From Alitta virens (taxonomy: Eukaryota > Annelida > Polychaeta > Phyllodocida > Nereididae): a stretch of DNA of 64,000 nucleotides. Below are positions 1 to 12,957 of the stretch, one piece after another. Positions within the stretch are counted from its first letter, which is position 1. Each line of letters begins with the position of its first letter. The stretch spans positions 3,939,370-4,003,369 of the forward strand of contig OW028579.1 in the NCBI GenBank assembly GCA_932294295.1. Reading direction: 5' to 3'. Under the pieces are notes generated by a model. That model had not been told where the DNA came from. It did not search any database and saw only the letters and a program-made list of their open reading frames with translations. Both the position numbers and the translations under genes were made by a program.

Positions 1-361
1 CCCCTGGATCGTAATACAATGCTACGGATAAAATCACAGAAAAGCTGATAAACGCACAATTAATTCAAACAAAGCAATATATGAATTCCAATACTGAAGA
101 GGACACATGACAAATACATAATGTGGACAAAAATATATATATAATAAAATTGTGCAAAGCTTTTTTAAGCCATTTTTTGTTGGTTAGTTGATGGAAGGGA
201 AATTTGTTTTTTAAGTATACTGTCCACCGTGTCCAGATGAAATATTGAGGGACATGTGAGCTCTCTGTTGAACCTGAGGCTGGGCCTATGATAATATGAT
301 AGGTCGCAATTGTTAGCTAACAAGTCTTTCTGTGTCTGTGTATGATCCAATATATTGTACA

Positions 362-367
362 TTTATT
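362..367 (-). terminator. Polyadenylation signal of the left RLR copy
   Basis: AATAAA on the minus strand, downstream of the TAA at 451-453, in the same context as the right-arm signal. Confidence 0.5.
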
Positions 368-450
368 TACATATATATTATCATAGTTTATATTATATAT
401 TCTTTGCTTCGTGTAAGGAAGAACTTATGAATTTCACATAACAGGTCATT

Positions 451-1646
451 TTACACTTCATCATGGTCAATTTCATCCTCCTGAAAATTGACTAATTCCT
501 GATCTTGCAGTTTTTTCACTTTAATTGGGATGTCACGCCAACGTTTTCGTGTAATTTTCTTCTCCGTTCCTGCTTTGTCCTTGAATACAATTTTAAATCC
601 ATGTGCATTCAGTACCGGCAAGTCACACTGAAATTATATCAAACTTGTGGTTAAAAAAAAAACAAAAAAAAAACAGCCTCAGTCAGCTAACAAATCTCAA
701 AAGCAATGACCTTTATTTTTCACTGGTCGAGTCTTGGTCAAATTCCCCGACCAGTGGTAAAATCGGAAAAAACCAATTGTCATTCAGGTTTCAGTCAATG
801 TTTTACATAACGCATCTACCTTTAAGATGCCTGAATATGTTACCATAATAATATCAAGTATACATACATGTTTGTATCTAAACATGCTGCCCCAGTGTAT
901 TCTACACTCCTTGCAAAATATCTTTCCAAATTTTTCCATTCCATCAACCCATTTTTCATTTTTTAGAGGCTTAGAAACGTAAAAATTTGCAAAATCCCTG
1001 TTGATCACAATATGATGGGCATCCTCTGCAATTCTCAGGTTCTGAAATGGAATTATAGATTCAGCTGGTAAATAGAACTAATTGCATGCCCAATCTATAA
1101 ACTAATATAAGCTTATGGTCATAATTTTACTAAGTGAAAAATATTTAAAAACAATTTGCTCTTAAAAAAAAATTGAAACCTGTCACTGCCTAAACTTGCC
1201 ATGACCTGCGACAGGCTTTGCCTTTATGATTAGGAAAATGTTGCAAAAGGCCTCAATTTCATCTCTGTGATTCCTTAATTGTAACCACTGTATGGACAGA
1301 CTTGGGTTTTACAAAATTGTACTTAAAGAATATTAAGTTGTATTCAAATAAATCATTTCTTGAATAACAGGAAATCAAGCCCTTATCATTCAAAATGGTC
1401 AAATGTCTAAAAAACTAAACAAATAAAAGTATTCATTTTTTTCCCCTATTATTTGCCTTGATATTTAAATCTGGCAACCCTGAGTATATCACAATCAGGT
1501 TTACCTCCTGGTTAATGGGATTGGCTTTCATAATTCCGCAGTTCAAAGAATTCACTGGCCTCCTCTTCCTTACGTTTCTTCGTTGCTTCTTTAATCCTTG
1601 CCTTTTCTTTGCGCTCTTCCCAGTCCAACTTTTGTATCTTTTTTAC
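451..1646 (-). pseudogene. Left RLR exons 15-17: C-terminal domain broken by 14-nt deletion
   Basis: Exon 15 copy (1505-1646) is 142 nt against 156. The missing 14 nt remove the CSKC coding bases and shift the frame into RNYESQSH and stop. Exons 16 (868-1041) and 17 (451-627) downstream are still open, with FCKEC and the KIVFKDK segment. Exon 17 also lacks a short acidic stretch near its end (EIDHDEV against EINHDVTKNDNDEV). Confidence 0.9.
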
Positions 1647-3297
1647 CTGCAGATAAAAGATTTTGAAATATAAATCAGAAATATGAGATGAACCATTAAA
1701 TACATAACGTCATTTCCCTGGTGGCCTGGCTTGTGATACCATAAAAAGTGCACAGCACATGAAACCTTGGGTCTTCCAATGGCAGATATCTGCAGTTTAC
1801 TTGGTTCATGGAATGCCATTCACATGAAGTGTTTGTTTCTATCTTCAGATGAATTTTGACCCTTGCGCCCACAAAAAGAGGTCAAGGTCATGCACCTTCG
1901 AATCCATCCAATTTCTGCCTCTAAGGCATTATCCCTGTTTATTGCATGGTTCTAGCGTCAACATAACATAATTTATAATTTCCACAAGGTTCGAAATGGT
2001 TTCAGACCTCAAAATTAGGTCAAGGTGATCCAACTATGAATTGTCTAAGGTCTACCCCCAAAGCATAATTCCGGTCGGTTGCATGATCATATCCATACAT
2101 CTCAAGTTATCGTTTCTACAAGGGTGATGGACAGACAGATGGACAGACAGCTAGAAGGCTAGTCTGTCAGTTAGACAGCTAGACAGACGGATGGACAGAT
2201 GCACACAGGCTATTGCAATACCCTTTGGCCACAGTATTGCCGAGGGTAGAAAAGCATATCATTGGGCAAACAGGATTTGATTTGAGCAAAGAAACCTGTG
2301 TAACCATTTACAGATCTTTTTTATAACCACATCACCCTTAAGATAAGCAAATGTAATACCAATCATAAGTTTATTGCATCGAATACCTTATTGCTGAATA
2401 CTTCAGGTTGGATTTCACAAATGGACTGCAATGCTATATTCATCCTTCCCTCATTTAGGATATTCGCATCGTCATGTGCAATTTTATTTTCAGTTACCAC
2501 AATATAGCGTGCATTTTTTGCTCTGGCTCTGGCTGAAAATAAAACATGAAGTTCTTTTACCATGGTGTTTGGTCTCATACAGACCATCAATTCATAAGGT
2601 TTATCAGTTGAATGCAGCTTTCCATCAGACCACATGACTTTGCAAATGGACAACGTGCAAGCTTAAATGTTGACCTTTTTTTGTAATATGTACAGATATC
2701 GTAACTTTCGAAGCTGAAATTAATAAATGTTGGTTACTAGTGAATTAATATACTCTACTTCAATGAACTTCAAGTACAATCAACTCACCTCTAGTTTGCA
2801 CTCTGCCAGTGGCATCGGTTACATATTCGTAACAAATTACCAAATTGCATTGTGGTATGTCCAGTCCCTGTTCTGCAACTGATGTTGCAATCAGCAACTG
2901 ACAATCTCCACTTTTAAACTTGTTCAAAGTTTGCTTTTGTTCTGGTGATTTCATATCTAAAATAAGAAATGATCTGTAGCTAATAGTTATGATAACTCTG
3001 GCCACTCAAGATCATCTTATGCAAAGATTATTAACACAAAGATTGGACACTTCTTAAGTTAGCTAGCATGACGAATTGTAGTTTCTAAGTGTAGGTATTG
3101 TATCCAATATGATCTTTTAAAATAGAACCAGGTCACTCTGTGGGCTTGACATAATGTGATAAACTAACCCTGAGCAGCCAACATTGGCTGTGAACTTGTG
3201 TTTATGAGTTACTTCTTACTAATAGTTACCCATGAAATTTTGAAAATATAATTTAATCAGGCCCGAGGAATCCTTGTGTTATAGCAAAGTAACTATA

Positions 3298-3808
3298 GGG
3301 GTAGAATGTCAGGGTGGTAATCGGTTCACTTGTAATGAGAAATTTTGAGTTTTCTTTTCTATAATTACAGTGGGCTTAATTGAAATTTGGCCAACATTAT
3401 ACAACGTTATGCAGACAAAAATGGGCCTATCTGAAAGTGTGCTTACATACCATTGGCCAAAAGTGGGCCGAACCGACATTGGGCCAATATTAGCATGACG
3501 TTGGGCCGCCTTTGGGCTGACATTTCATTTGGCCTGTCATCATTTTGGCCAAATGTTGGCGGAACTAACATGCTGTAGGTAAACAATAAGCTAACAGTGA
3601 TTCTGGTGCACCTTGGCAGAGGTTTGCACTTTCTGAGTGCTCTCTATTCATTTATATGCATTTGTAAACCTAATTTCATAACCTGCTATATACATGTACA
3701 TACTTTTTACTTTGTAATCCATAATATATATATATATATATAATTATAGAAATAAAAAGTTGTCAAAATTTCTCCAGTGAACCAATTACCACCCTGACAT
3801 TCTACCCC
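3298..3808. mobile_element. MITE-like TIR element (GGGGTAGAATGTCAGGG), intron 12, left copy
   Basis: About 510 bp with inverted ends GGGGTAGAATGTCAGGGTGG over roughly 30 bp. The interior contains many TTGGCC/TTGGGCC words. No ORF. Partner copy at the mirror position of the right arm. Confidence 0.85.
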
Positions 3809-3865
3809 TGCATCCATTCAAAATACACTGCAGCCATCCAACATACTCTGCAGCCATCTAACATA

Positions 3866-4270
3866 CCGTTAGTTTCATAAAAAATGGCCAGTTAAATTGA
3901 GCCTATACAAAGCTAGACAACTTCTGCTATACGATGCTGCATGCCACTAAACAAAATGTCGGGCTATAGCTGGCTATTCACAGTCAGATCTAAATGTACA
4001 TGCAGCACCATTTGGTGAAAAGTTGAGAGTTACCCGTATTTGTTATTTTTCATTGAAAAGTTGCCTGCCTATTGTACATACATATTTATTATATATGAGA
4101 TAAATTACTAACATTTACCAAGGTTTATATTTTTTCAGCTGTGGTGGGTGTAAGCCGACTATAAGCTAGGAGTAGACAGGAGCAGCTGGCTTTAGTCAGT
4201 TATAGCTACAGCCAGAAATAGATTGCTACAGCTGTCTAGAGTCGACCGTATTTTATGTAACTAACTGTAC
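3866..4270. mobile_element. MITE with TACAGTTAGTTTCA ends, intron 12, left copy
   Basis: About 400 bp with imperfect terminal inverted repeats of the TACAGTTAGTTTCA type. The interior has palindromic words (CAGCTGTCTAGA, TATAGCTGGCTA). One of four related copies, two per arm; flanked by short TGTTGGA-type repeats. Confidence 0.75.
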
Positions 4271-4922
4271 TCTGTAGTTGTCCAACATACATTCCAGCTG
4301 TCCAACATTTACCCATGCTGGATTGACAATGAAGCATTCTGATTCACTCACAGCATGCAGCTGGTTGGAGAAGATATACGGATATCATTATTTTCATATT
4401 TGCAGCTTAGCATTGCCTTTAGTATCATCTTACCAATTCTTCCCACGATGGCCAAAGGTTGAAGGAGAGCTATGCTCGTCTGTCTTTCGACCCACTTCAC
4501 CAGACTCTTAGTCATGTCTCTTGTTCTGACGAATATTATTATTCTGCATTCATTTCCAGGACTCAAATACTCCTCCTCAAGAATTTCAAACAATATGGAC
4601 AGTTTTGGGTTCATCTGTGACTCCAGTTGACAAATATGGCTTAAGTGATCAAGTTTATCTGTTAACAAATGAAGATAAGATGTAAAACATTATGAAGTTG
4701 GCATTGCATCGTAGACATGTAGTCCTTGCTGAGGCAGTACAAAGTCCCACTCAGGGTATAAATGTGTAATATGGCACTCTATCATCTTATCATTACATTT
4801 GCTTGTTGCTGCAGCTGCTGTGGCATAGATGACTTAGCCTCAGGCTTACAGGACGAGTCTATACCGAAGAAAAAATAACGCTTGACATGCTTTGTTTTCA
4901 CAACTAAAAAAAAAATATTTAC

Positions 4923-7724
4923 CTAGGAATATTTGATAGATTTCGCTTTCTGCTGGAGATTGATTTTCACTGTTGAATTGTGGCTGTTCCCATTTCTTTT
5001 TTATGAATTCAAGAGCATTTAGCGATTCACAATCATCATTAATTTCCAGCGCCCTGTGAAGTACCTGGAGTAAAGAATGAATCTCATTAGTGCAAAATAG
5101 GAAAAACTAAAATAAAATCTCTTTCCTAAAAATCTATCTTTCTATGGCACTGGATGAGTGACTGGAAAAAGTAAATGAATTATCTCTTTTTAGTACAGTT
5201 GACCACCGCACAATATCACATGAAAGCGATAGGATGTAGCCAAAAAAACTTGCACCGGGCATCTTCTCTTTCAGGATAGCCCTAGGTTACTCAAATGCTT
5301 ATGAGGTCTTTTGAAGTTGTGCCATATTTAGTCGGGTATAAATAATTGGTCATTGTGATTTTTTTAATCTTATAATATTAAGATAATATCTGTATTTGAA
5401 TTATTGCAAGGGTGCATGCCACAGGGCTTGTCCTGAGTGACATATATCACAGAAGTCAGATTTCTGTCTGTTTGCATGGTGTCTCTAGTTGTAGAAAAGT
5501 TTACGAAAAATTATCTAAAGGTATGATAAGTGTGCATGTGCTATATTTAGATCTAAATTATCTAACATTTGTGAGGAAGAAAATATATTCTTAAAGATAA
5601 TTTATGACTATTTTTGCTTTCATGTGTATGATTGCATGTGATGACTGTCAATTGAGATAATAACAAAAGAGGTAGCAGTAGCTGCTGGTGCAATTTTTTT
5701 GGCCGCACCCTGTAAAGGGACATCGCTTTGCGTGATTGTTTTGAGTGAACTGTGTGCTAATTGAACAGGAACTGCCGGCTAATAATGTGCAAACTGCATG
5801 CTGATTTTGCATGAACTAATCACTGCTAATAGAGAGTAGAGTTAGCAATAATTTAGCCTGTCCACCTCAGCTGGCAGTTTTGTGAATTTTGCGCACATTT
5901 TCTGTCTCAAAATGAGTAATTCACTCAAAATTCATACAAAATTAGCTTGAAATGTGCGCGCATTTTGAGCTCATAACATAGTATCACCTCTAGGCACTCC
6001 TTGGCTGTGACCAACATCCTTTGTAGTTTTTCGTCCAAAATATTCTGAGCTTTTGTGTGCAAGTCACTGAGCCAGTTCATGTACTGCTGCATATTTCGTT
6101 CTGCAAGAGGTGCCAATATGTGCTTCCTAAGGTCGGGTGCTGAACATGTGTATTTAGATTCTGACAAAAGAGATATGTTAAAAAACATATATAAAGCTAT
6201 GCCAACATAAGATTTAGAAATAACATCTTTGAAGCTATGGACTATTTTGGCCATATAAAGAACAGAAAGTTTGTTTTTTTGAACATGTGCTATTGTGACA
6301 ATTTTCCCTGAATTGGACTAATACCCAGAACGTTAACAATTGTACCAAAGAGTCACTCTCTGGTGCGAAGGACAACATTCTGCTCACACCAGGACCACTA
6401 CACTACACTATCAATTATTCAAGCAAGACATTTGATTACGCCAGTCTGAACATCAGACCCTTGTTCAGGCCTTTCAGCAAGAGAGGGTTTGAGGGAATTT
6501 AGGAGAGCAATTATCCTAGAGGGAGAGTAAGGAATTAGACAGCATAGATCAGTTTATATGGATACAATGTAGTAAGTCCCGGTATGTACATCTTCCAAAA
6601 GCAATTTCCACTCCTCTGCACGGCTATGGCATGTGCCTTGCTAGAAATGGGCTTGATTACCTAGTTTTTTCATATCCAGTTTGATTGGTCACGAAGGTCT
6701 CAAGATCGCCAAATCAGCGTTTATGTTTATGAAATATATCTATATTTAGCAGCAAAGTGGCCCGGTTCGACAGTTGTGGTTTTTTAACACTGAGTGGGCG
6801 ACTGCGAAAAAAACCTAGGCATAGTGGAATCTAGCAAAGCATACGCAGTAGCCGTGCTTCAGGAAGATGCAGTACATAATGATATAGCATGTGCGGTCAC
6901 TGTGGTGATTGACCTACTTTCAGGGTGTTTTGCTGTGCACAGTCAGTTCACTCAGACCCTCTTCTTGCGACTCGGCCTGTGGGTCTGCATTGGGACTGTA
7001 ATCATGCTGTAATTTTAAACTGCTGGAAGAGTCAGCAGTGTAACTATCAATGATATGCACTTTTGTATCAGTCTGATCAGTTTCCATTGGACAAGCGCTG
7101 GATATGATTTTTGATGTTAGCTTTTGATAGATATAGTTCACAAATATTGACCTAATTTGGTAAAAAAAAAAACACTGCTAAAAGTCGCTCCCATGACTAT
7201 ATAAATACTACAGCTAAAGACTTTCCTGCAATTTTAAAAGAACAAATCATTTCCTTTGAAAGGCAACATAATAAAATAAAATATTACCGTAAGGTACTTT
7301 GGCATTGCTACCTCGGTTTGGACATTGCTACCTCTGCGTTTTTATGAAGTTCAAATTGAACTGAAGACAAAGCTGCTTCACAGGTTACAAAGCTGTGTAT
7401 GGATTCACATTGTATAGTAACTTTTGACATATCCTGGTGAGCCTTTTGGATATGGTAAGCAGACCCTGCCAGATCAGCTTATCGGACAGGAAATGATATT
7501 TGAATTAACATATATGTCTCTTCATATTTCTTTATGTGCATATCCCAAACATAATGCTACATAGTGATATATTTTTAAAAGAATACATTGATTTTTTTTT
7601 CCATACAATCTGAACAATTTCGGCTCACCTGGGATATTTTTTATGATTGATTCAATTCGCATCATAATGGACTCAATCATCGCCTTGAATTGATCATTCT
7701 GACGACCTTCCACCAATATTTGAC
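4923..7724 (-). pseudogene. Left RLR exons 9-11: helical insertion
   Basis: Copies at 7629-7724, 5988-6160 and 4923-5064 match the right-arm exons in length and phase and are open. Differences are scattered substitutions (for example SKYTCSA against STYTCSA, and LHRALEI against LHRGLEI). Confidence 0.85.
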
Positions 7725-7895
7725 CTAAAGAGCAATTTAACAGGATTAGATGTGCAAATAATACCTTAATAATAAAATATGTGGACCAAATTCATATGTG
7801 TAAACTGCATCGAAAATCTACTTCTACTACTTCTACTACTTTTCCATGGACAGTTACTACACTTACTACTACTATTACTACTGGTGGTGGTGGTG

Positions 7896-8056
7896 GATTA
7901 GGGCTTTACGTCCTGTATTTCTTCACCTAATGGGCTAATTAGGACAGGTAGGGACCATGGCAATGAGACGAAGGGTGAAACAGTCATCCAACATAGGCTC
8001 AACCGGGAACTAAACCCGAACCCAGTGGTTGGAAGCCAAGCTAGGCTCCCACCCCT
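7896..8056 (-). mobile_element. tRNA-derived SINE, RLR intron 8, left copy
   Basis: The minus strand reads a tRNA-like head (GGGAGCCTAGCTTGGCTTCC, then a B-box-like GGTTTAGTTCCCGG). The body is shared with the other SINEs (CATTGCCATGGTCC, CCTAATTAGCCCAT, GACGTAAAGCCCTAATCC). Flanked by (CTA)n microsatellite. The A box is partly deleted. Confidence 0.8.
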
Positions 8057-8959
8057 CTACTACTACTAATACTACTACTACTAATACTGTTACAGTCATT
8101 AAGAGAAATAAAGACTTAAATGAATGGGAATAGTCAATTTTGGGAGTCACGTTCTAATGGATCATTGACATGTTGATTTAAGTCCTCTTTCTCTTCTCTG
8201 ACCATTTGAAATGTCTGTGCATCCAGATCAGCTGCAAGTTTTAGTAGATTCTCTTCAGAGCTTTTCGCATTTTTTGCACTTACAGAAGCCGTCAGACCAA
8301 CCACCTGAAAAAAAAACAAATATTATTACTTTGCTGTACCAATCCAATTATCTCATATCATAATTATTCAGATTTAGATATTTTATTTAAGTCCACAACT
8401 AACGTTGAAGAGTATTAACCATAGATACACACATATGTATATATATTTAAAGAAATGTGAACTTCGCTGACAGATGTCAACCTTAGCTGATTAACATGCT
8501 CAGCATTTAATTAAACATTTACTAAGCTACAGATATGTGATCTTCTAATAAAGTGAAGGTATTACCTGAGGAAGAGGAACATGCCTCATGTTACTAGTTT
8601 CTTCATCAAGCTTGGCATCAAGGTAGAAAGACATGACTTCCTTGCATGGGTGACATTTCTTGGTTTCGTGACATTCGTCGATTAACAACAAAGTAATTCG
8701 CTCCAAAAGCTCAGGGCCTTTCTTATTAAGTTCATTCACAAGACACTATGAAGGAAATCAATAATAAAAAAAATAAATGAAAAATCTTGTTTCTGCCAAT
8801 CACCAGACCTGCGTACTTATAGAAACCTGTGTAATGACATTTATCCAATTTACATATGATGGCATGATGGAGAATAGGGGCTTATGAAAACATTGTAGTC
8901 ATGGGAATAAGGAATGAATGAATGAGTTTTTTCGAAATGTAGAGGTCATAGGGTATATG

Positions 8960-9334
8960 TAACTAGTTAGTTTGTTAAAAACGACCTGTCAAATTAAACC
9001 AAGACAAAGCTAGAGAAGTTTCTGCTATAAGAATATAACTGCCACAAAAGGGAACTAACTGTCTGGCTATAGCTGGCTGCACTAAGCCGGATCTAAAAGT
9101 ACCTGCAGCACCAACACATATTTGTCATTTCTTGTTGAAAAGATGCATGTCTATTGCAAATACATATTTATGATATATTAGATAAATTTCTTACCTTTAC
9201 CAAGGTTTATATTTTTTTCAGTGGTGGCAGATGTAAGCCAACAATAAGAGGCAGCTGGCTTTAGCCAGTTATAGCTACAACCAAGAATAAGTCCCAACAG
9301 CTGTCTAGAGTCATATTTTATGAAACTAACTGTA
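8960..9334. mobile_element. MITE with TACAGTTAGTTTCA ends, intron 6, left copy
   Basis: Second member of the TACAGTTAGTTTCA family in this arm, about 375 bp. It shares the interior CTGTCTAGAGTC, TATAAACCTTGGTAAA and TATTTAT blocks with the intron 12 copy. Confidence 0.72.
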
Positions 9335-9879
9335 GCTGTTCTATCCCATGATGACTCATAAGGATCAATCACTGTTATATTTTTAGCCCACAAGAGGGCA
9401 GGTGGTGTAGATATATCACCAATGACTCAACAACTGCAATTTGCACTTTACATACGTGTGAACAATTCAATTCAACCAGCTGTAACGTGACATTCTGGTA
9501 TACTAGCTCTCTCCTTGGTACCCATGCCATCTTGCCTGTAAATGTGGTGATTATTTCTAATTTGCTGTTTATCCCCACCATTGCAAGTCATTAAACTCAC
9601 CTGCGGGGTCATGATGACAACATCGTTTTGCTCAAGAATACATTCAAGTGGCACCCGACTCTCCACAGTGTTCGCACCTCGCAGTTTGACAATTTTTTGA
9701 CTCGACAGATATTGACGAAATATTATTTCTTGTTGGTCAACTAGATGGAGATGTGGCACCAGGAATACAACACATTTGTTCTTGTTGGCTGCTGTCTCCA
9801 GATGTACCTTTAAAAAGAGAAAGACTTAATGAAGTAATTTATAAGCCTTTTTAACTGGGATCCCATTATCGCAGATGTG

Positions 9880-10842
9880 TAGGGGAGAGTGGGGAGCAAT
9901 GAGACATTTTTTAACTTCAATTATGACACAAGTTCTAAAATCAAGGCAAAGCTGGCTTCCCACCTCAGATGTAGGTTATGTAGTTGTGCACATTTTCCAG
10001 CAGTTTCAGGTTCCTACCATGTGTAAGATTAGAGTTATCCAACACAATGTCAATGCAAGTCATTTGTCTCAATGTTCCCCACTGGTGACAATGAGACAAG
10101 CTAAGTGTTAGAGCATAGATAGGATTCATCTATGGTTAGAGTGAGACTTGGCTTGATAGTACATCAAAAACGCAAAATGTCTCCGAATACCCTTATTTTA
10201 GGTAGCAAGTTCCTTTTATTGTCCACTGCTACTGGTCTGAAGCTTAGCAGGTTATTTTATCAGTAGTCAGAGGATGATGTAATACTGAGATGGTCAAACT
10301 TAAGTCCACACGATGTTAAGCATATTACCCTATAGCTGGGGTCATTCACTTGGCCTGGCATAGAAATTGGGTACAAGTACCTATCAATTCAACGTGTCAT
10401 GCAACCAAAATCTAACTGTCATTTCCTTTATGAAGAGTTACATTAAACTGACTGTCTCACCATGCCCCACTCATACTCTGTCTTACTCCTCCCCATGCTG
10501 GTTTTCATGTGAAGTTGTGACAGTCTGAGGTCTACATGGCTACAGCGTTGTTTATTGATATCTGGAATAAAAGACTATTAGATGACTACATTACCTCCAA
10601 ATACTTGAGAACAAGATTGAAAACTCACATGCATAAAAAATTACTTTACCTGGTATAAAACCCCCAAATTTTAAAGAGACATTTCAAGCACTTCGCGCTT
10701 TTAATTATTGCTGGTAATGATACATTCTAGGGGGTTATGTAGTGTTGACATAAATGTTTAAAGGACGGTGTTATAACCTTAGCTACTTTACCTTCACTGT
10801 TAAAACTTGGGGGCTTGTCTCACTGTTCCCCACTCTCCCCTA
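9880..10842. mobile_element. TIR element (TAGGGGAGAGTGGGGA), intron 5, left copy
   Basis: About 960 bp bounded by inverted TAGGGGAGAGTGGGGA followed by a TGAGACA-type stretch. Internal words GTTCCCCACT and GAGACAAGCT echo the ends. No convincing ORF; non-autonomous DNA transposon. Confidence 0.8.
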
Positions 10843-10888
10843 TTAACACGCGTGTCAACCAGTGCAAGCAAGTTAAAATCCAGAATTG

Positions 10889-11155
10889 TGGGGGCCTGGC
10901 TCAGTAGTAGCGAGCTGGGCTTTCAACCACTGGGTCCCGGGTTCATGCTCAATTCCTGGCTGAGCCTAAGATGGATGGCTGTTTCATCCATCATCTCATT
11001 GCCATGGTCTCTGCCTGTCCTAATTAGCCCAACTGGTGCAGAAATACAGGACTTAAAGCCCTAATCACACACACACACACACACATTGCCATGGCCCCTG
11101 TCTGTCCTAATTAGCCCATCAGGTACAATATAGCATGTAAAGCCCAAATCCACCA
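10889..11155 (+). mobile_element. tRNA-derived SINE plus second 3' fragment, RLR intron 5, left copy
   Basis: Full SINE at 10889-11066 with A-box-like TGGCTCAGTAGTAGCGAG, B-box-like GGTTCATGCTCAATTCC, and the tail CAGGACTTAAAGCCCTAATC. Then (AC)n, then a second 3' fragment at 11085-11155 with CTAATTAGCCCATCAGG. The two are joined by the dinucleotide run. Confidence 0.85.
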
Positions 11156-11290
11156 ACACCACCCACCATAACACTGTAGCTGTACAGTAAAACATTTTAA
11201 AACTGGCTAGTGAGTTAGGAGCAGCACTTGGCTTGACCACTTCTACAAAATGTTTCACTGCATATCTCACTCATTTCACCAAATACTCTA

Positions 11291-12957
11291 GTAGCTCATG
11301 GTGGTTTTGTATGCACTTGTATGTCCAGAGCTAAACTCTTCAAAAATCATCTAATTGAAGGTCATTGAACAATTTTTGGTTGGTAACACATTTGCCACTG
11401 ACGGCGAAATAGGTGAAATGGCCACGCCCCTTTTTTAGCGAAGTACTACCACCCGCCATTACTGTATCTCCAGAACCGTTGGACCTAGAAGGTTTTGTGA
11501 CCCCTCAAAATGTTCGGAATGACCACATTATGGGGGGTCAGTAATACATTTACATGTCCAAAATCAATGGTTTTTAAGATATTTGCCAAAAACTGATTTA
11601 AGCATGGTACGCACCACAGTTCTGACCCTGACAGAAGTGTGCACTGGAGCTACTGCATGAATGCAAAAATTATGACTTTGGTCTGAAGGCAACATACTGC
11701 ACAAGTGAGGATGTTAAACTTTCAATGGACCACTACAGATCACACCCCAACAGTGGATGCAGTTCATGAAGTTCATGTTCCCAAACACCAGCAACACCAA
11801 CACAGATGAATGGCTCCTGACGTTTGACACACTCTTTCAGTTTATTCATTATTGGTTAAGTTCTGGAAGAAGTAGAACTCCATTTCACTGTAGTTTGACA
11901 CAAACTGTCCATAACCTGTCAAGATCAAGACAGCGTGTTGACACCGGAAAAATAAGAAAACTGTACCAGCCCATCTGTTAGTTGATCAACTGGACAACAA
12001 TTTGGTGCCGTGTCTCCCAGCCATTCATGCACTTAGTGGGTGTGACAGTACCAGCAAGGTGGGTCCAAAACTGTCTGGCATGAAAGCATGGATCTCTCCC
12101 TACTGGAAGGGTTTGGTGTAGAGGAACTGTCACCATAGATGATAAGTAATGCTGAAAAATTTCTGTGTCTGGATTAAAGAAGACCGACTGTTCCACATTC
12201 AATGAGTATCGTTGGGAGCAGTACCACAACTCCAAGAAAGAGCTCGACTTCAACCAGCTTGTGTGCTGTTCTTCAACGCTACGAGAACACATAAAGCGAG
12301 CATATCTGCAGTGTAAGATGTGGTTTCAAGCTCCAAATCCTGCAGTCACCAAACCAGATCCACGCCAGTATGGTTATAAAGCAACAGATGTTGGAATTAC
12401 ACCTGTGATACTGCCAGTACCGTGCAGGCCCGATGACCTGCCCCCTCCATGCTAATGTCCAACATCATGTATTAGTACCAAGACGTGCACTTGCAGAGGA
12501 ATGAACATAAAATGTGTGGTGTTTTGTGGCTGTAGTAAAGGCAAAAAGTGTAGAAATCCACATAATTAAACTCTAAAATATGGACAATGTGCAAAATTAC
12601 AACAGGTAATATAATAAAGGGTCAGAACTGTAGTGCGTACCATGCTGAAATCAGTTTTTGGCAAATATCTTAAAAACCATTGACTTTTGGACATGTAAAT
12701 GTATTACTGACCCCCCATAATGTGGCCATTCCGAACATTTTGAGTGGTCACACAACCTTCTAGGTCCAACAGTTCTGGAGATACAGTAATGGCGGGTGGT
12801 AGTACTTCGCTTAAAAAGGGGCGTGGCCATTTCACCTATTTCGCCGTCAGTGGCAAATGTGTTACCAACCAAAAATTGTTCAATGACCTTCAATTAGATG
12901 ATTTTTGAAGAGTTTAGCTCTGGACATACAAGTGCATACAAAACCACCATGAGTTAC
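11291..12957. mobile_element. Left-arm-only DNA transposon with ~345-bp terminal inverted repeats
   Basis: Inserted in intron 5 of the left RLR copy. The right arm has no insert at the matching place (about 30541). Terminal inverted repeats run 11291-11638 and 12618-12957, beginning GTARCTCATGGTGGTTTTG, and are flanked by TA on both sides. The TIRs are long and well matched, so the insertion is recent relative to the duplication. The ~980-bp interior encodes remnants of one protein (see 11757-12570). Confidence 0.9.
11757..12570 (+). pseudogene. Transposon-borne GCDTTS/Cys-rich protein remnant
   Basis: Plus-strand fragments in several frames, broken by stops, inside the left-arm TIR element. 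About 12020-12090 reads CLPAIHALSGCDSTSKVG, which resembles the HAFTGCDTTS...GK signature of a large family of invertebrate transposon-associated proteins with a FEN/XPG-like nuclease look. Positions 12165-12455 give LREHIKRAYLQCKMWFQAP and DPRQYGYKATD, matching the conserved region that follows in that family. About 12480-12565 gives CTCRGMNIKCVVFCGCSKG, the terminal cysteine cluster. The order of blocks is as in the family. Inferred from recall of family sequence patterns, not from a search. Not functional as it stands. Confidence 0.6.

Larger units (their letters stand above)
2387..4658 (-). pseudogene. Left RLR exons 12-14: helicase domain 2 with altered motif VI
   Basis: Exons 4434-4658, 2789-2956 and 2387-2532 keep length and phase. 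Motifs IV and V are intact. The first base after the exon 14 acceptor is C instead of G, so the codon split across the intron becomes GCC (Ala) and motif VI reads QTRARAR rather than QTRGRAR. That Gly is near-invariant in SF2 helicases of this type. Confidence 0.88.
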
